64,000 nucleotides of DNA from Perca fluviatilis (GCF_010015445.1 NC_053119.1:23097883-23161882); one strand, 5' to 3'; positions 12,963 through 30,284 are shown, counted from the first letter of the stretch. Notes: generated by a model from the letters alone, not told the origin. Made by a program: numbers and translations.

Positions 12963-14667
12963 GGCAATTGTACCCAAGCAGCTGTGCATCTCTCTCTTTC
13001 CCTCAGTCCCCCTCCATATAGCTAAAACAAAAGTAGTTACTGATTCTGTGATTAAATACCTTCCTGTTTGTGACGATCAGATAAGAGTTACCACGTAGAG
13101 AATGTGAGAGCTAAAAACAAGGTAAAGCCGGTAGCCAACACACTTCCCTGGGTCATTATTGGCATACCTGAGATGCTGAAAACACACAGGAGGGCTACAC
13201 TAAAGCAGGAAACTGCATGTGGACAACAACAAGCAAGCAACAGTGAAGGAGTCACCAGATAGACACCATTATCTTTTAAGTATGTTATTGTTTCCATGGT
13301 ATTTTATAGTTGATAAGCTTACTCACCATCACCATTTTGATCATACTTGAAAGTTCACTGTGGAGTTTTTGACATCTAGTAGCGCTATGGGGCTGTTTTT
13401 CTAGGTGACGTTATAAAGAAGTCCAGCCAATGATTTCACACAATTCAGCTGATCAATGTGCAATGTGCCAGCAAAGAAGAAGACTGCTAGCACGTAAAAC
13501 TGCATTCAACACATTTACTATACTCAGAGGATACAGAAAATGTCTTTAAGCAGTAGCTCCAATGTCTATTGTAGATGAAAGCCAAGTAAAAAACTAATGT
13601 TTTTGTCTTAATTTAATCCTTATTTTAACCAATTCCAGTGCACCAGCACACACTCAAATACAGTAGCAGCTTCAAGGCCAGCTTCAAGGCAGAGGTAGTG
13701 AACAGAGGATATTAGGCAGGCCACAGTGACCGGCCAAATGAGTGGAATAGTTTCATCTGGCCTTATCAGTTTCATGTCTTGTTTTGTCTGCCTAGCCTGT
13801 CAGGCCCGCTTTTGGTCTACAGGAAAGAATGTTGGTTCATCAACCAGAGCTGATGGAGTTATGATGAAATTTGGCTCTGGAATAACACCACACATCCCTG
13901 TCCACTGTAAATGGGAAACAGTCAGTCCAGCACTCATTCCAGCTGCATTTGGTAATGTCACAAGAAAGCTGTTTCATTCAGATTTTTTAACATTTTGCTC
14001 TTTATACGGTAATTTATCATTAAATGAGTCCACTCCTGAGAGCTCCGTAGACCCAGTGACCTTTCTGCAGTTTCCTCGGCCATTCAGACCAATTGCGTGT
14101 CTTTAACCAACCAGACGTCTCCCGTCTGCGTAATCATCCTCCTCAGCTTCCCACCGACAATTGCAGACACCATCAAAACAACACTCCTTAAAAAAGCTAA
14201 ACAAACGTCTCTACCGAGCGAGGCCCCCTAACCAACACTTCTCAGGTCCACATCTTTTATGAGGAAAAACTGCACCATAACAAAAACAAGAGGCTGAGTA
14301 CGATGGGGGAAATTGCTATATTTGGAATCAGACGAGTGGGAGACAAGATGTCTCTTCTCTTTCTTGTTCTGTCTCTAGCTGTTTTACTATGCTGTCTCCT
14401 CCTCGATGTCGGCCTGAGTGTGAGGCCAGCTGTGGTCATATAGCATAATAAGGCTCTCTATCTGAAATAATGGCTTTAATGCTGGTTAAAAGAGGAAAGG
14501 GGGTTGGTTGGGGTCAGGCTGACTCCTGCGCCCAAGGATCAGCTGGCACAGCGTCGGGGCCGTGGCACCAGGCACAGGGCCACTGTCTGGGCAGGGCAGA
14601 CAGCTGGCGGGGGGTGGGGCATGGGGGATACTCTCTGTCTGGGCTATACACACACACACACACACAT
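12963..14667. other. Non-coding, no gene recognised
   Basis: A 126-codon open frame at 13,726-14,106 on the plus strand has no recognisable domain and is probably chance. The 14,510-14,630 part is GC-rich and precedes a short CA run at 14,647-14,667. Confidence 0.35.
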
Positions 14668-14945
14668 AGATTATTTGTAATTCCCTCCACTGTACCCAGA
14701 CAACTCTTGTTTACATTGTGCATTGTATCATGTCTCTGTCATGTCTACGTAGCTGCTTGGTTTACAGTTCAGATCATTTTTCAGAAAATGAAATGAGTAA
14801 TACCTGAGTGGATGCTTCCTGTTGACACTACTACTGCATGTTTTGCATTGCACCAACACTACTTCTCAACATAGAGCTTAAACATACCATCATTTGTGAT
14901 TATAAACAGTTAAACATGTTCTGATATGAAACTGTCATTTAGAAA
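14668..14945 (+). repeat. Local duplication Y, copy 1
   Basis: Begins after a CA run with ATTATTTGTAATTCCCTCC and ends near TTAAACATGTTCTGATAT. It is similar throughout to 16,344-16,640, with small insertions and scattered substitutions, so it is an older duplication than X. Confidence 0.85.
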
Positions 14946-14984
14946 ATATCGGGTACCTTTCTTTGTAAAACAATCAATGTCGGT

Positions 14985-15235
14985 AAAAACCCAGCAACTA
15001 ATCATTTCTGTGTTTTAATGTTGAAAATAGTTATCAGTTATTTGATTGACAACAAATTGCTCATCAGCAGCAGCAAACAGTTACTGGTTCTGGCTTCTCA
15101 AATGTAAGGATTTTATGGTTTCTTCTTTTTTTATATAATTGTAAATTGTGGGTGTTGGACTGTTGGGCAAACAATACAAGCACTTTAAAGAACAGAACCT
15201 TTGATTTGCATTTTCCACCATTGACTAAATAATAA
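14985..15235. mobile_element. Decayed hAT-like element relic
   Basis: Contains GGCTTCTCAAATGTAAGGAT and TTGGACTGTTGGGCAAACAA, landmarks shared with the copies at 26,980, 41,760 and 53,865. The ends are eroded. Confidence 0.5.
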
Positions 15236-15317
15236 TTGGGAAACATTTGCCATATTTATATTAAATTAAAATTATGTCTGCAGGGCTACTATATACCATA
15301 TGTACGTATTTTAGTTC

Positions 15318-15868
15318 CTAACCATGGATTTCCACCAAATGCAGAACGTCTGCGGACCGGCCCCTACTGCGTGTCGGCTCCGTGCTCCGCCGTCCGTCAA
15401 CACCCACCAGATCCGGATTTGTTGCGTAACAGCTGCGGCCATGACTGACAGCTGAAGTCACGAGGACCCACGAGATCTCGCGAATTCACGTAGAATAGAA
15501 CCACAAAACCAACAACAGTTTGTTTCCATCCATTGTGACGTTTTCAAGGTGTGGTGCAGAGAAATATCATCCGCCGTGAGCACGGTGTATTTTATTTTGA
15601 AAATTAACCGGATGTTTTATTTTGCTTCTGTGCTCGACTTCCTGTCCCACACTATCTGCCGTGTGCTGAACATAGACAGTATATAATGGACCAATAGACC
15701 GTCAAAAATAGAAGCTCTGCGTATCTGCTCCCGAGGGCTGCGCATCGCCGGACCTGGGACGGAGTCGTAACACAGCCGTTCTGCAGTTAGTGGAAATACA
15801 CACGGTGACTTTAATGGAAACCTAATGACTCCGCCGCCGTTCCGCAACCGGTGGAAATTGGGGGTTAG
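15318..15868. mobile_element. Fold-back / MITE-like element with inverted ends
   Basis: The left end reads CTAACCATGGATTTCCACCA and continues with a GC-rich segment. The right end, reverse-complemented, reads CTAACCCCCAATTTCCACCG and continues similarly for about 40 bases. The interior is rich in CpG and has no transposase frame, so it is non-autonomous. I see no convincing target duplication, and I cannot assign a superfamily from the sequence alone. Confidence 0.7.
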
Positions 15869-16123
15869 AAAACCATCTGTGTTGTTGAGGGAAAGTACTT
15901 TTTTTGCATAAGCCATGATGCCATTAGTGTCCATTTCAGTAGTCACCCTGAACCTAGACCAAAGTTCTGGCACACCCCTTGTCATTTATAATATCAGGCT
16001 GACTGGCCTATTGATGACGAGAACAAAGCCACAGTGTGGCCGACCTACAGCAGTGACCGTAGTAACATGGCACCTCCCCGGTGACTGACGATGCCATGCT
16101 GGCTGCCACAACAGCCTGGCACA

Positions 16124-16153
16124 GGGTGGGGGGTGGGGGGGTGGGGGGGCGGG
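16124..16153 (+). other. G-run tract with quadruplex potential
   Basis: Runs of three to seven Gs are separated by single T or C bases. This satisfies the usual four-run quadruplex pattern several times over. Any role is unknown. Confidence 0.7.
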
Positions 16154-16343
16154 ATGCGTGTATGTGTGTGTATTTCAGGGTTTGGGGGTTATTTGGTGGT
16201 TGCGGCAGCTGGCAGTGAGAAGACAAGGGGGGTGGGGGTGATAAAGACTCCCCTGTGTGAACGCCATGCAAGGCCACACCCTGGATGCAAACTCAAAATC
16301 GTTTGCTAGGTGCACGTACACACACACACACACACACACAAAC

Positions 16344-16640
16344 ATTATTTGTAATTCCCTCCACTGTACCCAGACAACTCTTGTTTACATTGTGTATTGT
16401 ATCATGCATCATCTTGCATCATCATCTCTGTCATGTCTAAGTAGCTGTGTGGTTTACAGTTTGGATCATTTTTCGGAAAATGAAATGAGTAATACCTGAG
16501 TTGATGCTTCCTGTTGACACTACTGATGTTGCATGTAGTGCATGTTTTGTCTATTAACTCTGCTTCTCAACATAGAGCTCAATCATACCATAATTTGTGA
16601 TTATAAACAGTTTAAACATTTTCTCATATCAGAACTAATA
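16344..16640 (+). repeat. Local duplication Y, copy 2
   Basis: Second copy of the 14,668-14,945 segment, again directly following a CA run (16,318-16,342). It has an extra short CATCATCTTGCATCATCATC insertion and other small differences. Confidence 0.85.
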
Positions 16641-17062
16641 ACTTCAGCACAGCTGCACCCAGGTTTATTTTCAGAACTGAAAAAAGATATACACACAAAT
16701 ACACAGTAGTGTGGTCGACTGATAAATTACCTTTAAACACAAAACCCCCACTCTGGTGCTGCATGTGGACGTGCATATATGTATTTCTCTTTTCAATGCA
16801 TACGTGTGAGTGATTCATAGCACAGCAGTCTACAGTTTTGTCCTGTTGAGTCATTGCTGCCCTGCTGATGAAATGGTGTCACATCGCCAAGCTGTTTATT
16901 AGCTCTAAGGAGACCGGGGAATGTAATCAAACTGTCCTGATTGAGTCATGTGACGCCAATTCATCTTCCCACATTAGAGCCCACGATGAAGAAATATTAG
17001 TGTTTGGCTCCATTGGATGTGTTGAAATAGTTACTACAAGACAAGAGGTCTTAAATTACTAG

Positions 17063-17168
<106 letters not shown>

Positions 17169-17179
17169 GGTGCGTGTAT

Positions 17180-20296
<3,117 letters not shown>

Positions 20297-21377
20297 GGGC
20301 CCTATTTTAACGATCTGAAACGCAAGTGTGAAACGCCAAACGCAAGTAGCTTTGTGGGCGGATCTCTGGCGCTGTTGCTATTATACCGACGGGATAAATG
20401 ACTCTTGCGCCCGACGCAAATCTTAAATGGGTTGGTCTGAAGTAGCTAGGTGTGGTTTGGGCGTAACGTGAAAATAACCAATCAGAGCGTCATCTCACAT
20501 CCCCTTTAAGAGCAGGCGTATTGTTCCGCGGGCGGATTGCTATTATGACGGGCGGATTTGCCTGGCGCACGCCAGCGGGAGCTGTCCGGGATGCCCGTCT
20601 TGGCCGGGTGGCGATGTTGCTGCAGCCTCTCGGGCGCATCTCCTCAAGTCTGGGGAGGATTGCGGCAGCCATGGAGCGTGGGTCTCCAAACGCCACCACC
20701 TGCACCTGTTGTGCCCCTTCCTCCTCCCCAACTCCATCTCCGTCCACCCGCTTCCACCAGGAGCGGCATCGCGCCGATACTCCAGATTCACCAGTTCGCC
20801 CGAGTGTGTCAATCCCACCGTAGTTCAACATCACGTCTCTTAAGTCCTCTTATATTTCCTCATTTATGCAATCAACACATCCATGATTCATGGAAATGTT
20901 GTGTAAAACACAACAAGCCACAAAGAATGCTGCGAATTTTTGAGGACTGTACTGTAAAGTGCCTCCTGACCTATCCAAACACCTGAAGCGCATTTTCAGT
21001 AATATTTTTCTTTGTAATTATGTATGGTTTTCAAAAATGGGAACTGCTGTAGATGAGAGAAGTGTATGCGCTGGCGCTCACTACATTACGTGCCAAGCAT
21101 TCGTCCCTAAAATAGCATCTGAATAACGCTACTGACTTTAGACCAGGTTTTTCCTGGTCAGTGGCGGAATTGTTTTCTGGAACTGTAAAATAGGACTACG
21201 TAACGTTTGCGCCTGAACACGCCTCCTCTTTTCGCTGAACCGCCCCCGGGAGCGCAAATACATTCCCTAATTTACCGACGTGCGTCTGTGGAGGGAAAAG
21301 TCCGCTGTGCGTCGGGTGCCAAATAGGAATGATACATGCGTCGGTGTACAAAGAGTGCTGAGTGCAAGATAGGGCCC
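20297..21377. mobile_element. Non-autonomous element with GGGCCCTAT-type inverted ends
   Basis: The left end reads GGGCCCTATTTTAACGATC. The right end is AAGATAGGGCCC, roughly the inverse. Both ends are flanked by TAT, which could be a 3-bp target duplication as in PIF/Harbinger elements. The body has many GCGC/CGC motifs and CpG. The GC-rich frames at about 20,490-20,830 on both strands match no transposase I recognise. The superfamily call is tentative. Confidence 0.6.
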
Positions 21378-22895
21378 TATGAGTGATTATACTATACTGT
21401 ACATGTTGATGGTTTTTTTGTAATTATTATTGCAGCCGTGGAATTTCAGGAATTAGTTTTTTGTTTTCAACTTTGTTTTTGTTCACAAAAGTAAATTACT
21501 ATATGCACATGTATAGAAAAAGTAAAGGATACTGTAGCAAATGAGATGAGTGAAGCAACTTTCTGATTTATTCTTGTTACATATACTTTAGAACAGTCAA
21601 AGTGAAAAGGTGTTATTTTTATGTTATAATGAAATACTGATTTATGTGAAAAATCATTCAAACTTTAAAGATTAAAGTTAATCATTTATGTAATGCGGCC
21701 TGTTGTTAGTGTTTTTAAGGTTAGTGTGTTATGAGTGACGATGTATGCTTTCTGAGAGAGCGTTGCTGCCAGTGTTTTGGTCGAACAAGCTTATTTTGAG
21801 ACATGTTTGAAGTGTTTTCGCGGTTTGAGTGAGTTTTGGAGGTGAGATTAACTGTTTGACCAAGATGCATGTTTGATAATGCAGACTGTTTAAAGAGTTC
21901 TGTGAAAGTGGCTTATTGATCGATGCTTGTTAACGATCGAAAAAAAATCTTATTTGTGAAATATACACTGAGCATCAATGGAGCTCAGCAGGAAATGACG
22001 AGACTCACTGACGAGACTCTTAAAATCATAAAACAAGCATCATTGAATAGCAGTGTTTCCTCTATGTTGATTTGACCGTAGCGGCCCCCCACAGTATCAG
22101 AAATAGGGCTGCATTGTTAGAGTGCATATCGGAGAACGTTTGTATTTTTGGTGCATTATTTACATGCTGAAGTAGTTACACTGCATTAAGATAATGTAAT
22201 TAATAGTGGGTGTATTGTTATTTGCTACAGAATGCTTAGCCTATATGTCAAGATCAAAGTTGGCCTATATAGTAATATATATACATAATATCAGACATGC
22301 CCCCACTGCTAAAAAAAATCCTAAAGGAAACACTGGAATAGTGCAACAGCATTGCCTTTCCTTTTCCTTACATATATTTAAAAACTGGTGACAATTTTAG
22401 GGGTATTTAATACTGTTTCCAGAACATCTGCCATGTTTTCTCAATTTAAAAGTCAGAAACAAAGACGAGTGGAGTGAAGGATTCATCCAACTGGCTGTGG
22501 CCCGTTGGGATGATCTGTATGGACGTGTCAGTGAAGGAGATAGTCTACCTGAAATGATGCCCATCCCCAACAAACTACCCCGCTGACTTTTAGAGCCTGA
22601 GAAAAAGTGTACACAAACTAAAAGCACTTCGGCCTAATGTCACAAAGCTCCCATAGAGAGTAAAGGTGGTGTGCTATGACATGCATTTAAATGTTGCTTC
22701 TCAGGTGGTGAGTGTAGTGTTCTTTACCTAAAGTTCTGAAAATAAACCTGGGGACAGCTGTGCTGAAGTTATTTGTTTTGAGGACACTCTTGAGTTATAG
22801 CTCGTTGCCTGCTGTCACTCAACGTAGTGTTTTTAAAAACCTTGATTTATTATTTTGACATCAGCACATAAGTGGCTGGCTGGCTTTTCTGGTTT
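21378..22895. other. Non-coding, no gene recognised
   Basis: AT-rich sequence with no exon or element ends that I can support. Confidence 0.4.
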
Positions 22896-22900
22896 AATGT

Positions 22901-22953
<53 letters not shown>

Positions 22954-22954
22954 G

Positions 22955-23014
<60 letters not shown>

Positions 23015-23026
23015 TGTGTGTGTGTG
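22896..23026. repeat. Compound (GT)n-(TGCG)n microsatellite
   Basis: A GT array passes into about 16 tandem TGCG units (near 22,950-23,015) and back into GT. Confidence 0.95.
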
Positions 23027-23293
23027 CCACTAGTGTCTTTTTTTTCTTGCTTTCAAATTTAAAATGTATTTTCCTTTTGTTCTGGCTTTTTTTTTTATTT
23101 CCCTCTTCCTTTACTCTCTCTTTCTGGCCTCTCTCTTCCTCCCCCTCACTCCCCTCACCCCTCATCTCCATTCATGCAGCTCTGTCACAGTGATGATAAT
23201 GATGACCTCTGTGTAATAGTAGCTTGTCATTGGCCCACCAGCAAGGCCAGTGTGTACACCCTCTGTTGCTTTTTTTCTGCATGGACGCTGGAT

Positions 23294-24670
<1,377 letters not shown>

Positions 24671-24800
24671 TGACTGAAGATTACATTACATTACATGTCA
24701 TTTAGCTGATGCTTTTATCCAAAGCGACATACAATTGCTGTATATGTCAGAGGTCGCACGCCTCTGGAGCAACTATGGGTTAAGTGTCTTGCTCAGATAA
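24671..24800 (+). mobile_element. SINE-like dispersed fish repeat fragment
   Basis: Contains ACATTACATTACATGTCATT followed by TAGCTGATGCTTTTATCCAA and AGCGACATACAATTGCTGTA, the well-known core of a repeat dispersed across ray-finned fishes. It ends near GTGTCTTGCTCAGATAAG. No A/B boxes are retained in this piece, so only the core or tail part is present. Confidence 0.65.
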
Positions 24801-26975
24801 GAGAAGATAGTTTAAAACAAAGCAAATCGACTTCAATAAAAAAAAAAAAGTGAAGGACACAGTTTTCAGTTTTTACTATAACAGCATTTTAAAACACTGT
24901 TTTGTCATCCAAAAGCCCCCAGTGGGATATTAAACACTTTCCTTTCCAATTGGAATGAACATTATGTGACTCATGCTAGTGCCATGTAAGTAGACTCAGC
25001 CATAAACAAAGAAAGAATGACGCTGTAAAATTGTCTGGTGTTACACAGGTTGAAGCACCAGGCCTTTTGAGGTGGCCCACAGTGGTGGGTAAACACATTA
25101 CACATTAACTACAGCATGCAAGGACGGTGACCTGTGCAATTGTTTTCCCCTCATCTTATCTCTCTTTCTGTCCCAGTCATGTCTCCATTGTGTTGTGCGA
25201 TTGAGAGCATTTCAATGACAGGAATCTTGTTTTGTTGAATAGCACAGCCTGGTCGGACACAGATGCCAAGACATTCCTGGAGCTGGTAGTCTTTCCATTT
25301 GGCAGCCCTGCACCTCTGTCTCCTCTTCTTGTATTTTCTGTTTTCCCTCCTTTTCATCCCTTAGTCCTCCTCAATGTAATTGTGAAAGAGAGAGTAAGAA
25401 GGGAAGGTAGATGTGTCTCTATGAGTCAGTGTGTTTTTATTTGCCTACGTGCTCAGTGTCTGTGTATTGACTGTTCAAAAGAAGGCTATCTGTTTGTTAA
25501 TTCAGCCAGTAATGCACTATTCATTGTAGTTCTCCCTGCTGAATAAGCCACACCACTTCACAACACCCAATTACCATTCATTACATGTCAAAGCTACCGC
25601 ACAACTCCCTCAGTCTACCTCATCCAGTATCTCATATCCCTCTTGCATGACATGTCTCCATTTGTCAGTAATTATGCAATGGCAGACTATTGCACGAATT
25701 AGAGAATTGCAGCGATAGCAACCCTAAGCTTTTCTCCAGACTTTATAAATCTCCAACAGATGGCAGTGTGAATCGCTCTAGCGGCACAGGCCAGCTCGGG
25801 ACAACTGTGTGTGAATTAATGACATTTATAGTTAAGCAGACGCCTCTTCTTTTCAGACAGAAAGGGTGAGAGGATTTGACCTCTTGAACTCTGATTTTCC
25901 TCTTAAGTTTCTACTACGGTCAGAAGAAAATCTAGATTTTCCACCTGTATGACATTGTATATTCCTTTGAAACACCTTACATATATACACTTTATATTAC
26001 AGCTATATGTTCACTTACTGTAGAGTAAATATTCAAACCCAAGCCACTATGTCCCAGTTGTCTTGTGCATCCTTTTATAAACAAAAATCTAGCCTGGGAT
26101 GCATCTCTGGAAATTGTTGAATCTTTAGCGGCATAAAAAAAAGTTGTGTGTGTTTAAACAATGCTTGGCAACATTTGTAGTGAGTCTCCACTAATGTCTA
26201 GAAAGCAAACCCACGTCAAAACTGGATGTATGATATAATGTATGTCTGACGTGTGCTGTTGGCTGTTCTTGTTTTCGTACTTGATGCTTTTAATGGCCTT
26301 TGTGCTGCAGCTTTAGTGTCTACGAATGAATGAAAAATGAAAATTGAATGATGAAAATTGAAAGTGAATTTGGTTTGACTGCATGTAACTAATATTGGAA
26401 AAGCCATGTTCTATTCTAAGCACCAGATATTACCTATACCAGCTGTTGACATAATACATTAAGTTGTTACTTTGCAGGACAAACTGTCTGTTAGACTTTT
26501 GACAGTTTGGCTAATGATGATTTTTACCCTGTGGTGTCACCCAATTGTTAGCTCACTTCAGCTTTTTATTAGTTTTCCATTATTACACTCTCCCCTACAG
26601 CCCTCTGGGCACACTTAATGTCCTGACAAGGATGTGGTCCCTCATTTTTGTTCCTTGTTTATTTGTTATTTGCTAGGTGATTAGCACAAACAAGTGTGTG
26701 TACACACTGTATGCATGTTTGTTTGTCTACTTGTAGGGCAGGAAGGTGGTCAGGAAGGGTGTTACTGTGTGAACAGGAGCTCTGTGTCCTCCCCATCGTT
26801 GTCTCTATACTTCATGTCTCCACCGGTCGCTGCAATGACTGAAAGTACATGAATACAGGTCAAAGACCAAATATACTGTAGATAATGTACCTATCTTGCC
26901 TAGTAAAGCTGTGTGGGTGAATAAAGCGGTATTCAATATCCCCTTTTGTTCCCACAGCCCATCTCACCCATTTTA
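24801..26975. other. Non-coding, no gene recognised
   Basis: A short stretch at about 25,243-25,290 reads TAWSDTDAKTFLEL after an AG, resembling the start of a Myb/SANT-like (MSANTD or Harbinger-type) domain. It is too short to call. Nothing else is supported. Confidence 0.35.
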
Positions 26976-27240
26976 TATTTTAATGCTTTTAGATTGATGT
27001 TGGCCTTCCAAATTTGAGGATTTTCTATCTTTTACAACATTATAAATTGAATATCTTTGGGTTATGGATCGTTGTTGTTGAAAAAAAAAACAAGCAATTT
27101 AAATATGTCGCCTACATCTTTCAGAAATTGAAAGGGGCATTTTTCACTAAGGACAATTTATAGATTAAACAACACATCCATTTATATAAAAATCAATTGA
27201 TTAATCACAAATGAATCTACTCATCAGTTGCAGCCCTATC
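26976..27240. mobile_element. Decayed hAT-like element relic
   Basis: Contains CCAAATTTGAGGATTTTCTA and CAAGCAATTTAAATATGTCG, and closes with CATCAGTTGCAGCCCTA, the typical end of this dispersed fish hAT-like family. No transposase frame is present. Confidence 0.55.
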
Positions 27241-29361
27241 TATAATGTATTTTTCATTTTTTGAAGGCGAGTCCAAGGAAGAGTTTTGAACAAAATAAGT
27301 TGTATGCCTATTTATTTTACATACAATATTTGTATGCTGTATGACATCTTCAATATTCCTTTTGTCAGGTGATAAAGACAATATACTCACTTGAGTTGGG
27401 TATACCTGACATTTAATTCAGTTAGTTCAGAATTTCAAGAAAAGAAAGGGATGTCACATACATACTGACTTTTTATTTAGATATACTGTGTACATCTTGA
27501 ATTGACTAAAGTGAAAAACTTAACTTACATGAAGGAACTATAGTATATACTGACTGTGTCAGCCCTGCTTGTGACTGTCCCATGTGTTTTCTGTGGTCAG
27601 AGGGAGGGTCGGGGACAGCTGGAGCATCACCTGTCACCGGATCACATGTGTTCATGTGACACAGCAGTGGTGACACCCAACTCCAGCTTTTACACACTAT
27701 ACAGGACAACAAAAACCTTTCCCAATACCATACTTATTCAGTAAATGCCAATTAAGAGAACAGCATGTACATTACAAAATTCTAAAAGCTACTACACAAG
27801 TGGACCATACTTAATTAAATACAAAATAGAAGCATTTAGCAGCTCTAATGGCTAACTGCCACTGTCATTTCAGCTCATAGAGGTACAAAAGGCCAGATAG
27901 TAGCTGCAAGAATTGCTTCAGCATCTGTGGTACAAGTCTCACAAATCATGACAACATACAGTATAGTACGTCAAACACAGTAAGAAAGTATATTAGCAAA
28001 GAGGAACAGTGGTCACAAGTACACTGTCACCAACACTGACAGTAGGGCTCATAAAAGAGTATTTTGCATAACAGACAGGCAGTAAAAACTGCAGCCTTAG
28101 GAAATAACCAGTAAATTGAGTCAGCAAAAATAAACACTAATTAAGAACTTGAAATGTCTTTCTGTTTCCAAGTCTATCCAGACTTGGAAACAACATACAA
28201 GGAAATGTACTACAACATACAGGCTCACAACCAACAGTGACACATCCATACCCATGCACTCGCACAATCTCCCCCTCTCACCTTTGCATCTTTCACACAC
28301 ATCCATCGCCACAAAGCACACATGTAAACACAATCAGTAGAGATAAAAAAAAAAGTGTCTAATAATGTTTTTCTTGTCTCTTTGTGGGTCCCCTGGGCCA
28401 CTCCTTTCAGAAAACACAGCAGGAGGAATTCCTGATCCATTTTAAGCTTCAACGAGAATGTTGATAAGTCTGTAGATTACTGCCCAACATGTTTATGATA
28501 GCCTATTATTCTCTAAGCTTTATCCGGGCCCAGCGCGTGCTTCGTCTACTTAGCACAACTATTTAGGTCATGGTAAAACCTCAGAGGAAGGCACTGGGGA
28601 TGGTGAAATATTAGGAAACCTCAGCAGTACGTTTTAAAATGAAGCAATTCTTGCTTTATCATTTTTTACTAAATTGTGTTGTTATGGCAGTTCACATAAT
28701 TGTAGTCAAGTCTTTCAAGCAGCCAGTGTACTTGCACATGGCCTTTGACATGACCATATGTTCACAATCTGTGTTATCTTTAACTGTAGATGCACAAAAT
28801 TCCAAAAAAACATTCGACTCGACTCATCTAAAAACTTGAAATAGAGATTTTTGCTCGCAAAAAAACGCTAAACTAATTTATTTGTCTGGAATCTTAAGTT
28901 TTGTCAGATTTATTTAGAAATTATGATCATTGGCTTGCTGTGATGTGATTTCATTCTTTCCTGTGACACACTCTGATATTTCAGATTTATGTTTGTTATA
29001 ATGGCTCATATTTCAACAACAATAATAGCTGCCTAATGTCCAGCTCTGCCATAAAAATGTCCAGGCCATCAGGCACACACACTAAAAGATGGGGAGAAAA
29101 AGGGGCCATGCCCTTAAGCCTATGAAAATGCCATTGATGTTAACTATCTGACTGTGCCCTGCCAGAAATACCGCAGTTGGGCCGGAGTTGTTCGCTATCA
29201 GCATCTAGTAGAGACAGGAGTCTGAATCTGTCTGTTCGGCCTGGTGCGTGAGATGTTATGGCTCTTTGATGTGCTTTGCTGTTTAGGCTTTGATTTACGA
29301 AGCGCCATCTTTATCATTTTCCTTAGTTTCTTGAAGTCATCAGAGCCATCAGTGGATATTG

Positions 29362-29363
<2 letters not shown>
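27241..29363. other. Non-coding, no gene recognised
   Basis: AT-rich sequence. No exon could be supported on either strand. Confidence 0.4.

Positions 29364-29444
<81 letters not shown>
29364..29444. repeat. (GT)n microsatellite
   Basis: Pure GT array of about 80 bp with a GCGTGCATGCGTGTG tail. Confidence 0.97.
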
Positions 29445-29448
<4 letters not shown>

Positions 29449-30137
29449 CATGCGTGTGTGCTGTAAGTACTTCACAGGGGGAAGAAAAATAAGTACAAAG
29501 GTAAAACCAAGGCCAAGGCTGTGAAGATGTAAAAAATCTCTTTGAAGTTGCAGAAGTGTGTGCAGTAAGTGTGCGCGCTACTTTTCCTTTGTGGTTGTGA
29601 GGTACGTGAGCGTGTCTTGGTGTGTGCATGTGCCAATGTCCTCACTGTATTTGAATGTCACCAGACAGTCTGTTATCTGTTTACCTCTATCACTCAGGTG
29701 GAGTCACTCATCTGTATTCTAAGCATGGTTAGGCTGGCTGCACCCTGTCATCTTTAGAGAGATGTCTCTGTTGGGTGACACACCTGTGTTTACAGTTGGG
29801 AAAGCATGTAAACATCAGCGGCATGTGTGTGTGTATGTGAGAGTGTCTGTCCGCCCACTCAAGGATCATATGGCTCAACAGCTTTTGTAATGAGTGGCTT
29901 TAGCAGGTACGACTGGCGACTGGCAGACTACCATGTCATTATACCCTGCACTGCTCTGTCATTGGGATTGCAACTATATTAAAGAGGCAGATGGATCTGA
30001 AACAAAAGCACAAACTAGCTGACCTTCTTTGTTTGTTTCATCACGCAGGTCTACGCTGTACTTATGTTCAGAGTGTTTATCCCGGAGGCATTCAGCTGAC
30101 TTAACGTGTTTGTCTTTTGTCATCGTGTTAAATCCAG

Positions 30138-30284
30138 GTCCACCAGATGGACCAGAAAATGGACTCAGTCCTGCGGATACTGATGGAGCAGTTTCCACCA
30201 AAGCCGGAGCTGATCTCCAAGCCCTCCATCCGCCGGGTGACCATCCAGAAACGCATGGGTGCCAGCATCGACGAGGAGCTCTGA
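30138..30284 (+). CDS. Probable terminal coding exon of an unidentified gene
   Basis: An acceptor ending AAATCCAG precedes a 49-codon frame closing with TGA at 30,282-30,284. The peptide starts VHQMDQKMDSVLRILMEQF, continues with PPKPELISKPSIRR, and ends VTIQKRMGASIDEEL. The first 19 residues have hydrophobic spacing (M, M, V/L, I/L) like a short coiled coil; a proline-rich linker and a basic then acidic tail follow. I do not recognise the protein. The codons end in G or C more often than the flanks, and the downstream 1.9 kb looks like a 3'UTR, both supporting a real last exon. The rest of the gene would lie to the left, possibly outside the window. Splice partners are unknown. Confidence 0.55.
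   Translation, partial: VHQMDQKMDSVLRILMEQFPPKPELISKPSIRRVTIQKRMGASIDEEL

Noticed and set aside
13726..14106. 126-codon plus-strand frame
   Set aside because: No recognisable domain, no supporting splice sites or UTR features, and codon use like non-coding sequence.
20490..20986. Overlapping 90-142-codon frames on both strands
   Set aside because: They lie inside a CpG-rich mobile element where stop codons are rare; no transposase motif is seen.
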